Translations under genes and position numbers: made by a program
The notes under the pieces: model-generated
Seen by the model: the letters and a program-made list of their open reading frames with translations, nothing else
Databases searched by the model: none
What the model was told of the DNA's origin: nothing
Assembly: GCA_030280995.1 (NCBI GenBank)
Contig: JASXTE010000008.1
Location: 5,227,001 to 5,291,000 of the forward strand
DNA: 64,000 nucleotides
Direction: 5' to 3'
From: Hemileia vastatrix
Lineage: Eukaryota > Basidiomycota > Pucciniomycetes > Pucciniales > Zaghouaniaceae
In this document: positions 1 to 10,715 of the stretch, one piece after another
Layout: each line of letters opens with the position of its first letter
Numbering within the stretch: position 1 is the first letter of the stretch

Positions 1-55
1 CATATTGAGTATAAATATTGCGTTTGAACTATGCCTATATATTGATTATTCATTA
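1..55. other. Left flank of the first MITE
   Basis: Short AT-rich flank with no recognisable feature. It ends in ATTA, the presumed insertion target of the MITE that begins at 56. Confidence 0.4.
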
Positions 56-503
56 GGGGGTATCAATGTTCAGGGATCCGCAATCAAATTAATTGCAGAT
101 AAAAATCCTTATACCCCAATTATCTTCTGCAATTATTTTTGCTAATAACTGGGTTATTAGACACTTCACGTGTCAATGTTCACCTCTTATCCAACATTTT
201 TCTACTCAATTTTTCATAACCACAACTTGGACAACTTTCTGTCATAACCACATGTTGCACAACTTTCTGCCATAACCACATCTTGGACTACTCTCTGGAT
301 ATGCCTCATGGATGTGATGAGTTTGGGATCAGGAATTAGGAATGGAAATTGGGGTATATGAGGTGGGATAATGAATTATCGTGGACTCTTTATCCACTAG
401 CTCTGGGGTTAGTGGATAAGAATCTTCCGCAATTAATAATGTCTAATACAGGGAAAAAAAATTCCTGATCCCTATTTTCAGATCCTTGAATATTGATACC
501 CCC
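56..503. mobile_element. 448-bp MITE with GGGGGTATCAA termini
   Basis: The ends are inverted repeats: the left end begins GGGGGTATCAATGTTCAGGG and the right end, reverse complemented, begins GGGGGTATCAATATTCAAGG. The left flank is ATTA, and ATTA recurs one base beyond the right terminal C-run, so the target duplication is probable but not exact. The left ~250 bp resemble 5178-5375 and the right ~195 bp resemble 9948-10141. The break in homology falls at the same point on both sides, between ggatatgcc and tcatggatg. The simplest reading is an internal-deletion derivative of the larger element at 5178-10141. It has no credible coding capacity. Confidence 0.75.
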
Positions 504-632
504 TATTATAAATATGTAATGAGAACTATGCATCATATAGTCACTTTATTCTAATTTATGTGTTGAATATTGTAAAACTGGCAAGACACATTTTCAAATC
601 ACTATCATGTATTTTAACATTAACCTAGACAT

Positions 633-844
633 CACCACAAGAAATCACCTTGAACCTTCTAGAAGGTTCCAGCCCCTTAATCTATTTTCAATTCAAGAAT
701 AAATCAGATTTAAGGCTTCAAATTCTGGAATACTAAGTGCTCAGTGCACAGTCTTCTCAGAAGAATGACTTCTGAACTAAAACTGAATCAAATCAAAGCT
801 AGGGATTAGCACCTCATATCAGTTTCCCACATTTATTTCTGGTG
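633..844. mobile_element. CACTA-like MITE, 212 bp
   Basis: The ends are CACCACAAGAAAT and, on the opposite strand, CACCAGAAATAAAT. They are flanked by a direct 3-bp duplication CAT (630-632 and 845-847). A 3-bp duplication and CAC-type ends fit the CACTA/CMC superfamily. Just inside the left end is a perfect 18-bp palindrome centred on CTAG (GAACCTTCTAGAAGGTTC). A diverged copy lies inverted at 4184-4394. Non-coding. Confidence 0.7.
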
Positions 845-1372
845 CATTGGACCTTATTTTCATTCTTCACCATTAATTTAAATACCTGCATGTATTTTAT
901 TATTGAATGATAGAAATAATAACTACTTAACTATTTGAGTGTTTAATTCATAATATAGTTCTTTACAAGGGAAGAAAAAGCTTTAATCAAAAGTATGGAT
1001 AGAATTGGATAATCTACAAGGGGAAAAATGAGCTATTTTAAAACCATTCAAAGATAATTTAGAAGTAGTTGGAAGGTGGCTGGAAAATTGTCAGAAAAAA
1101 AGGGCCAATGTTCCTTTCTTAAACGGATTCAAAATAGGTTTGACTCATGGATCAATGGGTAGCTGAACATGTAGAAACTGTTTTGAATTGCAAGAATTTC
1201 TTTAATATATATCCTGTTTTAAATACATTTAAAAATTTTGAATAATAATTTTAAATAAAAAGTTTAATATTTTTTACTAAAAAAGGGGACTTCCTAGATA
1301 GTTAACCTTACTTTTATGTGGTGATTATCTCACTATAAGCCTTTGGTCTTTTCTCTACCAATATATTTATTA
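845..1372. other. AT-rich intergenic sequence, nothing recognised
   Basis: No open frame, repeat or RNA gene can be supported. The stretch ends in ATTA, the 4-bp duplication flanking the element that starts at 1373. Confidence 0.5.
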
Positions 1373-1739
1373 GGGGGTGTCAAAAATTGTCATATATGCA
1401 TGCCTGACTTCAGACTCAAAACACCATTCCTAGAGGCCATCATAAATGGCTTACTTGGGAATAGACATGTCAAACATGAGTAAAAACACTTTGTACTCTT
1501 GTACCACCTCCCCAACCAAAACTTAGCCCACCAATATGCACATCACCCCAATCCACTTCACATCATATACCTTCTGCCCTAGCCCCACCTTTTACATGCA
1601 CTCAAAATTTATGAATTTTTCTAAATCAACATTTCTGACTCAAATTTTTATCTTCTCATCACAGAAAGTTTATTCATTTTCATCTCTAAAATCATCACCT
1701 TTTTTCAGCTGAGTTTTTTATTCTTCCCAGCATCTTATG

Positions 1740-2640
1740 ATTGCTGAGATATTGAACTTAAAATTTGAGGCCTCTTTTTTTGAAATATTGCATTTTTTTT
1801 GTTTCAATGTCATAAATACACATTCATAGCACATTATTTATGCATTTTACTTCCTCTATATTCCATTTCCCCTAAATTTTAACTTTGCTCTTTCTCAATC
1901 AATTTTTTCCTACCTTTCCATCAAGGTAAGTGTCAACTCCTTTTTATTTTTAATGATTATCTGATATCTTTGTCTTTCTCTTAAGAATGAGAACTCAAAT
2001 ATGTTTAGGAATTCTATGTGGATAAAGGTGGACTTATTTAACTCTTCTTGTTGTAATTTTCACTATCACTTTTCAAAGTTTTGTAAAATTTCAAATTTAT
2101 TTTATTTTTTCCTGAGATATTGACCTTTGAAGTTGAGCCTTTTTTTTACCCAATTTCACTATTCTTTGTTTTGATTTTAGATAGTTAGAGAATAGGGCTT
2201 CTGAAATTTTTATCTAAAAACTATCTAGGATTTTAGCATTAAGTCAAGTTCCAAAAAAGTACATTTTGATAAGTATTTGATTCATATTCACCAATTTTCT
2301 CTGTAAAAGTAGAATCAATCTATTTTAAACTTTTATGAAATAGGTCTCAACCTCTATCATGAATGCACACTCCAATCCATATAGAATGCTTATCTGGATA
2401 ATGGTGGAATTTTTTGACACCTCTTTTTGTCAATTTCCTAATCACTTTCAAGTTTTTGTGCAAGTTTTAAAAAAAGTAGGTATTAGGGTTAACTTTATTT
2501 GAATCTCATATAATTTTAACTGAAAATTCTCCAGAGGTCTACCATTCATTTCCCAAAAAATGGGTTTGAATTTTTTTCAGTGGTTGCTGAGATATTAACA
2601 TTTAACTTTGAGCCTTATTTTTCTTAATTTTACTTTTATT
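1740..2640. repeat. Left subterminal repeats of the 9.3-kb element
   Basis: A motif of the form TGAGATATTGA...TTGAGCC followed by a T-run occurs at about 1743, 2113 and 2588. It is embedded in longer similar units that include a stretch about calf-like fixed phrases such as AATCACTTTCAAG. Inverted versions appear near 8150 and 8445. Separately, 1820-1930 is the inverted match of 9019-9130. Function unknown; subterminal repeats often bind transposase. Confidence 0.5.
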
Positions 2641-2984
2641 TATTTCATAATGCATTTCATAATGCATATCATAATGCGTTCATCATGCATTTATCCTTCC
2701 AGAATCCCCCAACTATCTTTCTCTTTCCTTATTATTCTTCCCTTTCTTTGTCTTTTTTTTGCCAATTTCATACTTTTTTTCTTTTTCCCTCAATATTTAT
2801 TCAATTCATTTATTTTTCTCTTCTCTCTTTTCTTTTTCTACCCTTTCTAATTTTTTTCTTTTTTTTCTTTTTTTGTTTTTAATGCTTTTTTTCTTCTTTG
2901 ATTCTAGGTCCCTCTAACCCACATACCAGGCAAGTACTTCCTAATAAATCTTTAACTTTTACTAAATTTTTTCTTTTTTTTTCT

Positions 2985-3770
2985 TTCAAATTTCTTTGGA
3001 AATAGTTCCAGGACTGTTCCTGTCTGTTTCCAAGCATATTTTGTAAGTTTTTTTTTGTCTTGGAAACCCTTTGGAAATGCTTCTTAGATGTTTCTGAGAT
3101 ATTTTCTAAATTTTTCTTTCTTTTTTTTGTTTCTTAATTTCTTCAAAAACAGTAACAGGATGTTTCCTTCCTTTTGCCAAGCATATTTAGTAAGTTTTTC
3201 TTTTTCTTGGAAATTTTTCACAAATGTTTCCAAGACATTTCTGAGATGTTTTCTAACCATTTTTTTTTGTTTCTGAATTGCTTTGAAAACAGTGCAAGGT
3301 TTTTACTAGCCGTTATTGAGAATATTTGGTGATTTTTTTGTCTGGGAAATTCTTTTGAAAAATTACCAAGATTTTTACAAGATGTTTTAAAACAGTTTTT
3401 TTAAAATTATGAATCACTTTGGAAACAGTTCCAAGACATTTCTACCTGTTTTCAGGCATATTTGGGAAGTTTTTTTTTGTCTTGGAAATGCTTCAGAAAC
3501 ATTTGCAGCACATTTCCCAGATATTTTTCAACATTTTTTTTCTTTTTTTTGATTCTGAAATGCTTCAGAAACAGTGCCAGGATTTTTCCTTCCTGTTTCT
3601 GAGCATCTTTGGTAAGTTTTTTTTTGTCTTGGAAATGCTTCAGAAATTTTTCCAAGACATTTCCAGGATGTTTGATAACATTTTTCTTTATTTTTCCTGA
3701 ATATTTTTTGAAACAGTTCCAGCATGTTTTCACCAGTTTCTGAGAATATTTGGTAATATTATTTTATTAT
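2985..3770. repeat. T-rich minisatellite, unit about 140 bp
   Basis: A phrase close to GTAAGTTTTTTTTTGTCTTGG recurs at about 3039, 3189, 3328, 3464, 3610 and, degenerately, 3750. This gives five to six imperfect tandem units of 136-150 bp. Each unit also carries a CAGAAACAG..CCAGGATGTTT-like segment. Apparent reading frames through it on both strands follow from the repeat and its bias and are not genes. Confidence 0.7.
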
Positions 3771-4183
3771 CCTAAGTATAGTAAATAAATGATTTTCCAA
3801 AGTTTCATTTTTATTTATTAAATTTATAATTAATCAGTCATTAAAGATAATTGTCAACTTCAAGTAACAGGCCCTTGGGCTTTGCTGCTATATAAAGGTA
3901 ATAAGTTATATAATTAATTAATTGAATGGGTTCACAATATAATTCCACATCAATTTTATTCTTTGATTTTGTTCAAATTAGAGCTTATTTGCAGGTAGTA
4001 TTCTGAATGCTTTTAACTTTAGTTTTTTGATTATTATTCTGGATTACTTTACTTATCAATTTATGAAATAAAAATGAAAATTTAGTTTCCTGACCCCCTC
4101 CCATAGTAGATTTCAGGGGACATTATTTCCAATTTTTTAATAGTTTTTTGTAAATTGAGTGGAAAATATTAACTTAGCAAATA

Positions 4184-4394
4184 CATCAGAAAAAAATGTG
4201 GGCACCTAATTACAGGTTCCAATCCCTATCATTGATTTGATTCAGTTCCAGCTCAGCCGTCATTCTTCTGGAAAGACTGGGAACTGAACACTGAGCATGC
4301 TAGATTGTGTGGCATCAAATCTGAGTTATTCTTGTGTCAAAAATGGATTAAGGGTTTGGCACCTGCTAGCAGGTTCCAGGATTTTTTTGTGGTG
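4184..4394. mobile_element. CACTA-like MITE, 211 bp, inverted copy
   Basis: The reverse complement aligns along its length with 633-844: CACCACAAAAAAATC at one end, an internal GAAGAATGAC and GAACTGAATCAAATCAA, and a degraded CATCAGAAA at the other end. It has an imperfect CTAG-centred subterminal palindrome (CACCTGCTAGCAGGT). The flanks are ATA and ACA, so the 3-bp target duplication is not intact. Non-coding. Confidence 0.6.
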
Positions 4395-5177
4395 ACATAA
4401 ATGTAAAAATAAAAAGATGCAGAGTTTTAAAAAATTTTAAAATGAAAAGATGAAAATATTAAAGAAATAAATTAACCACAGCCTCTCTTTTAAGATTAAA
4501 AATATATTTTCATGCAATTTTAGAAGGATAGTCTATGTAAAAAAGCCTCCTGTATTATCTATCATTAATATATTTTGGTTTGAAATGTATCAATTCTGCT
4601 AAGCCATTATATAGAATTACTTATACCAAAAAATTTGTTATTGATGATGATAAAGCTTCAGCAGAAGAAATTATTCCCAGAAAAAGATAAAGATACTTAT
4701 TACAAGTGATTTTTATGTAGTTTTTTTAAAAAGAAAATTTTTATCTAAAATTTAGAGCTTTATTAGATAAAAGAAAATCACAAAATAATAGTATAGATTC
4801 AGAGAATGAAGATTTTTTTGGGATCAGAGATATGAGTGTGAAGATAATAAGAAAGAAGAAGCTATCATGGAGGTGATTGATAAGTGAATTGTATGCTTGA
4901 AAGAAGGAGTAGGATAAAATTATTAGAAAGTAGTAGGTTAGAGATTAAAAAACATATAGAAAGGATTAATTATGTAGGTAAAAATATATGGGAGATTATA
5001 AAAGAAATTCATAAGAATATCAAGAATAAATCAAAAATGAATTTTAGTAATGGTAGATAATTTAGCTCTGTCTGAAAAATAAGTAAGAATGATAAGAAGA
5101 GTTCAGCACACATTACACCAGGCCAAGATGAAGAGCTGAAGGATGATTGAAACTGTGATAAGCAGTTTGGGGTTGTA
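4395..5177. other. Degenerate sequence between MITE and Harbinger-like element
   Basis: AT-rich DNA with short stretches of coding-like composition (for example about 4750-4830, rich in Lys, Asn, Ser and Glu in one plus-strand frame), broken by many stops. Possibly the remains of a transposon gene, but no domain was recognised. It ends in TGTA, the left target copy of the next element. Confidence 0.3.
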
Positions 5178-5488
5178 GGGGGTATCAAAATTAGCAGATC
5201 CACAATTGAATTTATTTCAGAAAAATTTTCTTATACCTCAATTATCTTCCACAATTCCTTCCAAAAATGTTTGGGTAATTAGACATTTTACATGTCAATT
5301 TTCACCTCTTATCTGAAATTTTTATCCTCTATTTTTCATAACCACATCTTGGACAACTTTCTGGATATGCCAGCCTCCCTACCTTTCTGTGCACTATCAT
5401 CCTGTCTATTTATTCCATCAATTCATATTCCTCCCCATCTCATCTGCTCATTCCTTCTCCTTTTCATCATCAAATATCTTAACATTCC

Positions 5489-6771
5489 TTGGCATCACAC
5501 GTTTTCTTAGAGGCAGCCTTCTCTCACTTGTTCATCAAATACAACTATTCCCTCTTTCTCCAACTCAGCATAGAAATAAAAGACCATTTGGCTAAAAAAA
5601 ATAATCAACTTATACATATCAAGTGGCTAAAAACTAAAACTAATTGTGATTCTTGTTTTGATACTAAAAATGAAACTAAAGTAGGATGTCCCCCAGAATC
5701 AAAAGTCAATGACTATTTTCAGATGGCAAACAAATTAAGAAATAAGACAAAGGGAAGGATTGATCTTTTCCCAAAACAGATTTCTAAATTTTTCAAGCAC
5801 TATCAAGAAAGTTACAAGATAGATAAGACTCTTTCAACTTCCACTGGTTTTTGTATTACTTACATTGATATCAGTAAGGGCATTTAATCTATAGATGATA
5901 AAATTGATTATTTATGTCTTTATTATAAAGAGATGGATTCTATATTTGAAGAGAGAGATGATGTTAATTATGAAAACATTTTGGATGGAGAAGATTCTAT
6001 CTTCAAACATGATATCAAGAGAAATATTTTTGAATTCTCTTCCTTTATTCAAGACTCCTATCTTTCTAATTCAACCAATTATATCTTTTCCATATAATCT
6101 TATAGTGATATAAACCACCCCAACCTAACTCCAGTTTTTTTTTATGTATCTAGTCAATAATTTTTTTTTTTGCTTCCCTTTTTATTTTTTCCAAAAAGAC
6201 TGATGAATAAACTCAGGCACAACAATCAAGAAACTCTGAATCTAGAAACAATGATGATGATCACAACAATACACTTAATTCCTTCAACAAAAACAAAAGA
6301 CCTTACACTACTCAAAATATCAGTAGTCAAAGAAAACCAAAAAGAGATAGTACTTTTCAAATCCCTATTTCTCCTACTGAATATTTTTTATAAAACCATG
6401 ATGATGGTAAGAGATAGGATACCTCTTAATAATTTAGTCTAATTTAGTATTATTTTTTGTTAATATTTCTTAAAACTCTAGGAAAAGTGAAATTTGCATG
6501 AGAGACTCTTTACTTTTTAGATCAACAATACGACATCTCTTTACAGAGGGATGATAGGGCACAGGAATTGAAGGGGAGGAAGTATGAGATCTCTTTATGG
6601 TGAAATAATAGGTAACAAGACTTCGAGGAGAGGAAATATGATCTCTCTTTTCAGAGGGATGATAGGGAACGAAATTTGGAGGAGAATAAATTTGAGCTAA
6701 CTCTAATTATTAAAAAATTAAATAAAGAGGAGAAAGCTCTTCATATTAAATCATATGAAACTCAAGAATAA
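5489..6771 (+). pseudogene. Myb/SANT-like DNA-binding protein with coiled-coil tail, broken
   Basis: A frame open from 5489 to 5887 resumes in the same frame after one stop and runs to 6097. From about 5610 it encodes a helix-rich segment with a Trp (HIKWLK), a Cys-Phe pair, a KTKGRIDL phrase and a KQISKFFKHYQ helix. It matches, block by block, the decayed gene on the minus strand at 54209-55380, which has KTKGRMDL, KQMRERFKNYQ and a following MD-containing helix. Downstream pieces (about 6215-6415, Asn/Ser/Lys-rich; about 6525-6771, a repeated Glu/Arg/Leu pattern like a coiled coil) look like later exons with stops. The family resembles Myb/SANT-like proteins with charged coiled-coil C-termini, as used by Harbinger-type transposons. 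The true start and introns were not resolved. Confidence 0.6.
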
Positions 6772-8089
6772 ACTTGAAGATAATTCCAAAAAGAAAGTTT
6801 TCATGATAGAATATGTTAAAGCTAATAAATCTATAGATGAAATTGAACACTTAATGAAAATGTTTTATTGATTACTTGTTTTTTTTGTTTCCCATTTTTT
6901 TGAAATAAAAGAATTTCATAACTTATTATATTTACTTACTCCATCTATCATCAGTTGAATAATATATCAAGAAATTTAACAACTTAATTTTTAAATGTCC
7001 CAATGGCCAATTTGATGCACTTTTTTTTACTTCTTTGTGTTTTCAAATCAAATTTTTGGAATTTATAACTAATTCAATAAATTTGCATTTCCAAATAGAG
7101 TTAAGTCAAAAAAATTCTATATCTCTTTTGAAAATTTTAAAATAATCTCCCCTGAATTTTATTGAAGTAAAGGGTAGGTATCACCAAAAAAATTTCAATT
7201 CATCAATTTTGCACATCTGATTTAAAATATTGCAATAATTTCCCTTAAATTTTATTGAAGTAAGGGGTGCAAGTCACCAAATCTTAATATAATTACATAA
7301 ATTAATAAATAAATAACTAATTTATGTTATTTCTACTATTTCTAAAGAAATGAAATTTTCTCATTCCAAAATGCAGATCAAGTCTCAAAACAGAAGTTTA
7401 GGACTTTCGAGAGGTATAGGCTAGAGGCACCCCGTGAAACAAATAAATGTTTTCATGATAACCTGTTATAAAAAACAAGATTTTTGGCCCATTAATTTAG
7501 TTAAGTAAATTGAAATATCAGAATTTATTATAAATTTACAAAAGAATAATAATTTGGTGACCCAACCAATCCTCATACTTTTTTGATCTACCTAAAGTTT
7601 TATTAAATTTGTTACCTTTTCCTTCTTTATTTACTTTGTTAATTTGATGAATTAAATTTTGACTTATTTTAAAAGAAAATCAAAAATGAGTAAAGTATTG
7701 AGAAGATTGCAAAGGTAAAGGTGCTTTTTTTATTTGATGATTATTGTAAGAAGAGCTCCAAACTGATTTGATGATTACATTTTTCAAAACTAACATTGAT
7801 TATGCACTTTTGATCCAGGAAATATAATACATGTCCTTTAATTTTAGCAGTTGAACAAATAGGTTTTCCAGTAATATGATTGATATATGAGAATATCACA
7901 AAAGAAAAAAAAATTTAATTATTCAATTCAGTATGAATCTTGTTATGAAAACTAGAATGAGTAATTGAAACATTGGAAAATAACAGATATTTGTTGCTAA
8001 TTTCTTCCCATTCTGAGTAACACCAATTTAAAAAAAAATTCTACATTTAAAAAGGGGGAATCTGGAAGAAAAAATGCATGTAGAAATTT

Positions 8090-9260
8090 TTATGATATGC
8101 ATTATGTAATGAAATATGAAAAAATAAAAGTGAAATTGAGAAAAAAAGGCTCCACTTTGAAAGTCAATATATCAGAAATCACAGAACTAAATTTACACCC
8201 ATTTATGGGAAATGAAACATAGGCTCTAGGAGAAATTTCATCCAAAAGGACACCTGATTAAAATAAACTTAACCCTAATTCTGATTTTGATTTTCAAAAT
8301 TTCACAAAAACTTGAAAAGTGATAATAAAAATGACAACAAGAGGGATCCAAAAGACTAGATAATCATCAGGTAAGAGTTTCATAAGCCTTATTCTCTAAT
8401 TATTTATTATTAAAAAATAAAATCAATAATAGTGAAATCATGAAAAAAAGGATCAAATATAAATGTCAATGTCTAAACAACCACTGAACTAAATTCAAAA
8501 CCATTTTTATGAAATGAAAGATGGGCTTCAGGAGAATCTTCAATAAAAAGGAAATTAGATTGGATTAAACTTAATCCTAATTATAACTCTGATTATAAAA
8601 ATTTCACAAAAACTTAAATATTCACAACACAATATGGGGGGCGGACTTGCTAGCAAGTCCGCAACCTTGGACCCAAACTCACCACAGATTTAACACACAT
8701 TGAGCTATTGATAAAGGAGCCATACAATCATGGATGAACACCACTCATCAGAAAAGTTTTAGGTGGGTGTTCAAGTAGAGTTCAGTATGGGTTCAGTATG
8801 GGTTCAGTCTGAGTTCCATCTGAATTCCATCTGAGTTCAGGTTGAGGACTTGCTAGCAAGTCCACCCCCTATATTTCATAGTGATTGATAAAAAAATGGA
8901 AAAAAGATGAGTTGAATAAGTCCACTGATATCTAGATAAGAGTCCAATAGATATTTAAGTGTGAAATTTTCATAGAAATAAAGAGATATCATATTGGCAT
9001 TAAAAAAAGGAGATAAAACTTACCTTTATGGAAGGATTGGAAAAAATAGAGAGAGAAAGAGTGAAGTTGTAATTTGGGGTGAATTGAATATGGAGCAAGT
9101 GAAATGGATAAAGAATGTGAAATTTATGTGTTTCAAGACATTCAACCAAAAATAAGTGAAGTAGGGGAAAGGGGGTTTATTAACAATGCCAAGGAGGATG
9201 ACGAGTAGGATGATGGATAGAACAAAAGAAATTAAAGAGGGAGAGAGAGAGAGAAAGGTT
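8090..9260. repeat. Right (inverted) subterminal repeats
   Basis: A-rich units around 8150 and 8445 are reverse complements of the T-rich units at 1740-2640. The block 9019-9130 is an imperfect reverse complement of 1820-1930, including the CTTACC/GGTAAG core. The CACTA-like MITE 8623-8883 interrupts the block. These support a large inverted-repeat transposon structure. Confidence 0.5.
8623..8883 (+). mobile_element. CACTA-like palindrome-ended MITE, 261 bp, copy 1
   Basis: Begins CACAACACAATATGGGGG and ends CCCCCTATATTTCATAGTG, with the 3-bp duplication ATT on both sides (8620-8622, 8884-8886). Near each end is the same perfect 18-bp palindrome GGACTTGCTAGCAAGTCC (8643-8660 and 8846-8863). 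Internal GTTCAGT/GAGTTC repeats lie between about 8775 and 8840. A second copy of the same length, inverted, lies at 55051-55311. No coding capacity; mobilisation must be in trans. Confidence 0.85.
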
Positions 9261-10715
9261 AACTTTACCTTGAAAATAATAAAAAAAACCACTTACAAAT
9301 GAAATTTAGATACAAAAAGAAAAACAAAAAAAATCATAATTAGCAAAAATTAAAAAAATGACTTAACTTGAGAGATTAGTTGAGAAATCAATTGACTTCA
9401 AATTATTTTAGGGATGCATTAGGAGAGGAGAAAATAGATATGAGTGATGAAAGAAAAAAATAAAGACTGAAAATTTATTTGATTGCAGAAAAATGTGATT
9501 TCATGTTGAGTTGATGAAGGAAAAAAAAGACTTGAAAAAAGAGACTTTAACAGCAAATTCAAAATCAAAGTCAATATGAAAATAATAAATAACTATTCCA
9601 AGCAATTGAGTCAAGATTGTATCTGGCATCATGAAAAATATTTGGCCCCCTTTGGTTGATGTAATGATTTTTGAAAGAATCAGCATATAAGCTAAAGTGT
9701 TTTATAAATCATTTTCATAAATTAAAGCTTAAGAAAAAGCATTCATAGTTGATGCAAGTTTATGCCTAGTAGAGAGGTGCTTGGTTTAGGTGAGGAGGGA
9801 AGTGGAAATTTGCCACCAAATTAGCAGGGGAGTGTGTAGATAGAAAAAATTGTAAGTTTTCCCCACCAAAGTTAAGTAGACAAGAGTGAAGAGTGAGATA
9901 AGGATGGCATCTTCAATTATATGTCATCAGAATGTTTTACAAACCATTCATGGATGTGATGAGTTTGGGATCAGGAATTAGGAATGGAAATTGAAGTATA
10001 AGAGGAGGGATAATGCATTATTGTGCATTCATTATCAGTTAGGCCAAGAGATAGTAGATAAGAATCTTGTGCAATTAATAATTTCTTATCCAGAGAAAAA
10101 AATCCTGATCCCTAATTTTAGATTTCTTCACATTGACACCCTGTATTTATTTGAAAGCTAGGTTCAGGAATTTCAGAAAGATTTTGGAGTTGATATTGTG
10201 GTTGATGGTGAATAGAAATTGTTTGGGAAGTAATGTAGTAGTTCTCTAAGAGGTGAGTCATATAAGCTAAAGTTAATTTGGAATCAGAACAAGTATCTGA
10301 CTCAATGGTAAATTAAGAGCCAGAGAATTAGTGATTTTTTGAAGCTGGTTACTAAGTGAAGGACTCATGTTAGTCTTTTTGGGAAAAATTAAGGGTGGAA
10401 TTAAGGGTTGGAGTATGATGTTAAGGGGACCTTAAGACTTTATTCACAGTCTACTGTGAATTTATAAATAAGCCCCTTAGGATTAGGTGTCAAAATATTT
10501 TAGGGTATGAAAATATGTGTACTAATTCTGACTAATCAAGTTAAGGGAAGTAGTGCTTGAGAAGTTTGGATGTACATAACAGATGGCGTGTTAAGGGAAA
10601 AATTTTTGTTAAAGTAGACCACTTATTACAAGGTATACTTCAAATTAAAATGAAATACTTGGTACCTTTCTTGGTGAATTCTTCAATGGTTTATATGGTA
10701 ATGTTTGACACCCCC

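Larger units (their letters stand above)
5178..10141 (+). mobile_element. Harbinger-like DNA transposon, about 5 kb, decayed
   Basis: The left terminus begins GGGGGTATCAAAATT; the right terminus on the minus strand begins GGGTGTCAATG. The flanks are TGTA at 5174-5177 and again at 10142-10145. The first ~200 bp and last ~195 bp match the two halves of the MITE at 56-503, which makes this the apparent parent of that MITE. Inside are a broken Myb/SANT-like gene (5489-6771), a 261-bp CACTA-like MITE (8623-8883) and A-rich subterminal repeats. In PIF/Harbinger elements a Myb/SANT-like protein accompanies the DDE transposase. No transposase could be identified here, so the superfamily call is inference. 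Confidence 0.6.
1373..10715. mobile_element. Candidate 9.3-kb terminal-inverted-repeat DNA transposon
   Basis: The left terminus begins GGGGGTGTCAAAAATTGTCA. The right terminus read on the minus strand begins GGGGGTGTCAAACATTACCA, and both continue with CATATA. They are flanked by ATTA at 1369-1372 and 10716-10719. T-rich subterminal blocks on the left (about 1740-2640) reappear inverted on the right (about 8090-9260). G-run termini and TA-containing targets suggest PIF/Harbinger, but no DDE transposase was recognised. The element would contain the smaller related element 5178-10141 as a nested insertion plus MITEs. The pairing of these two ends is an inference. The alternative is that they are unrelated ends of two truncated elements. 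Confidence 0.5.

Noticed and set aside
3419..3733. 93-codon frames on both strands in the T-rich repeat region
   Set aside because: They arise from a 140-bp tandem repeat with strong base bias; Phe- or Lys-rich products with no domain.
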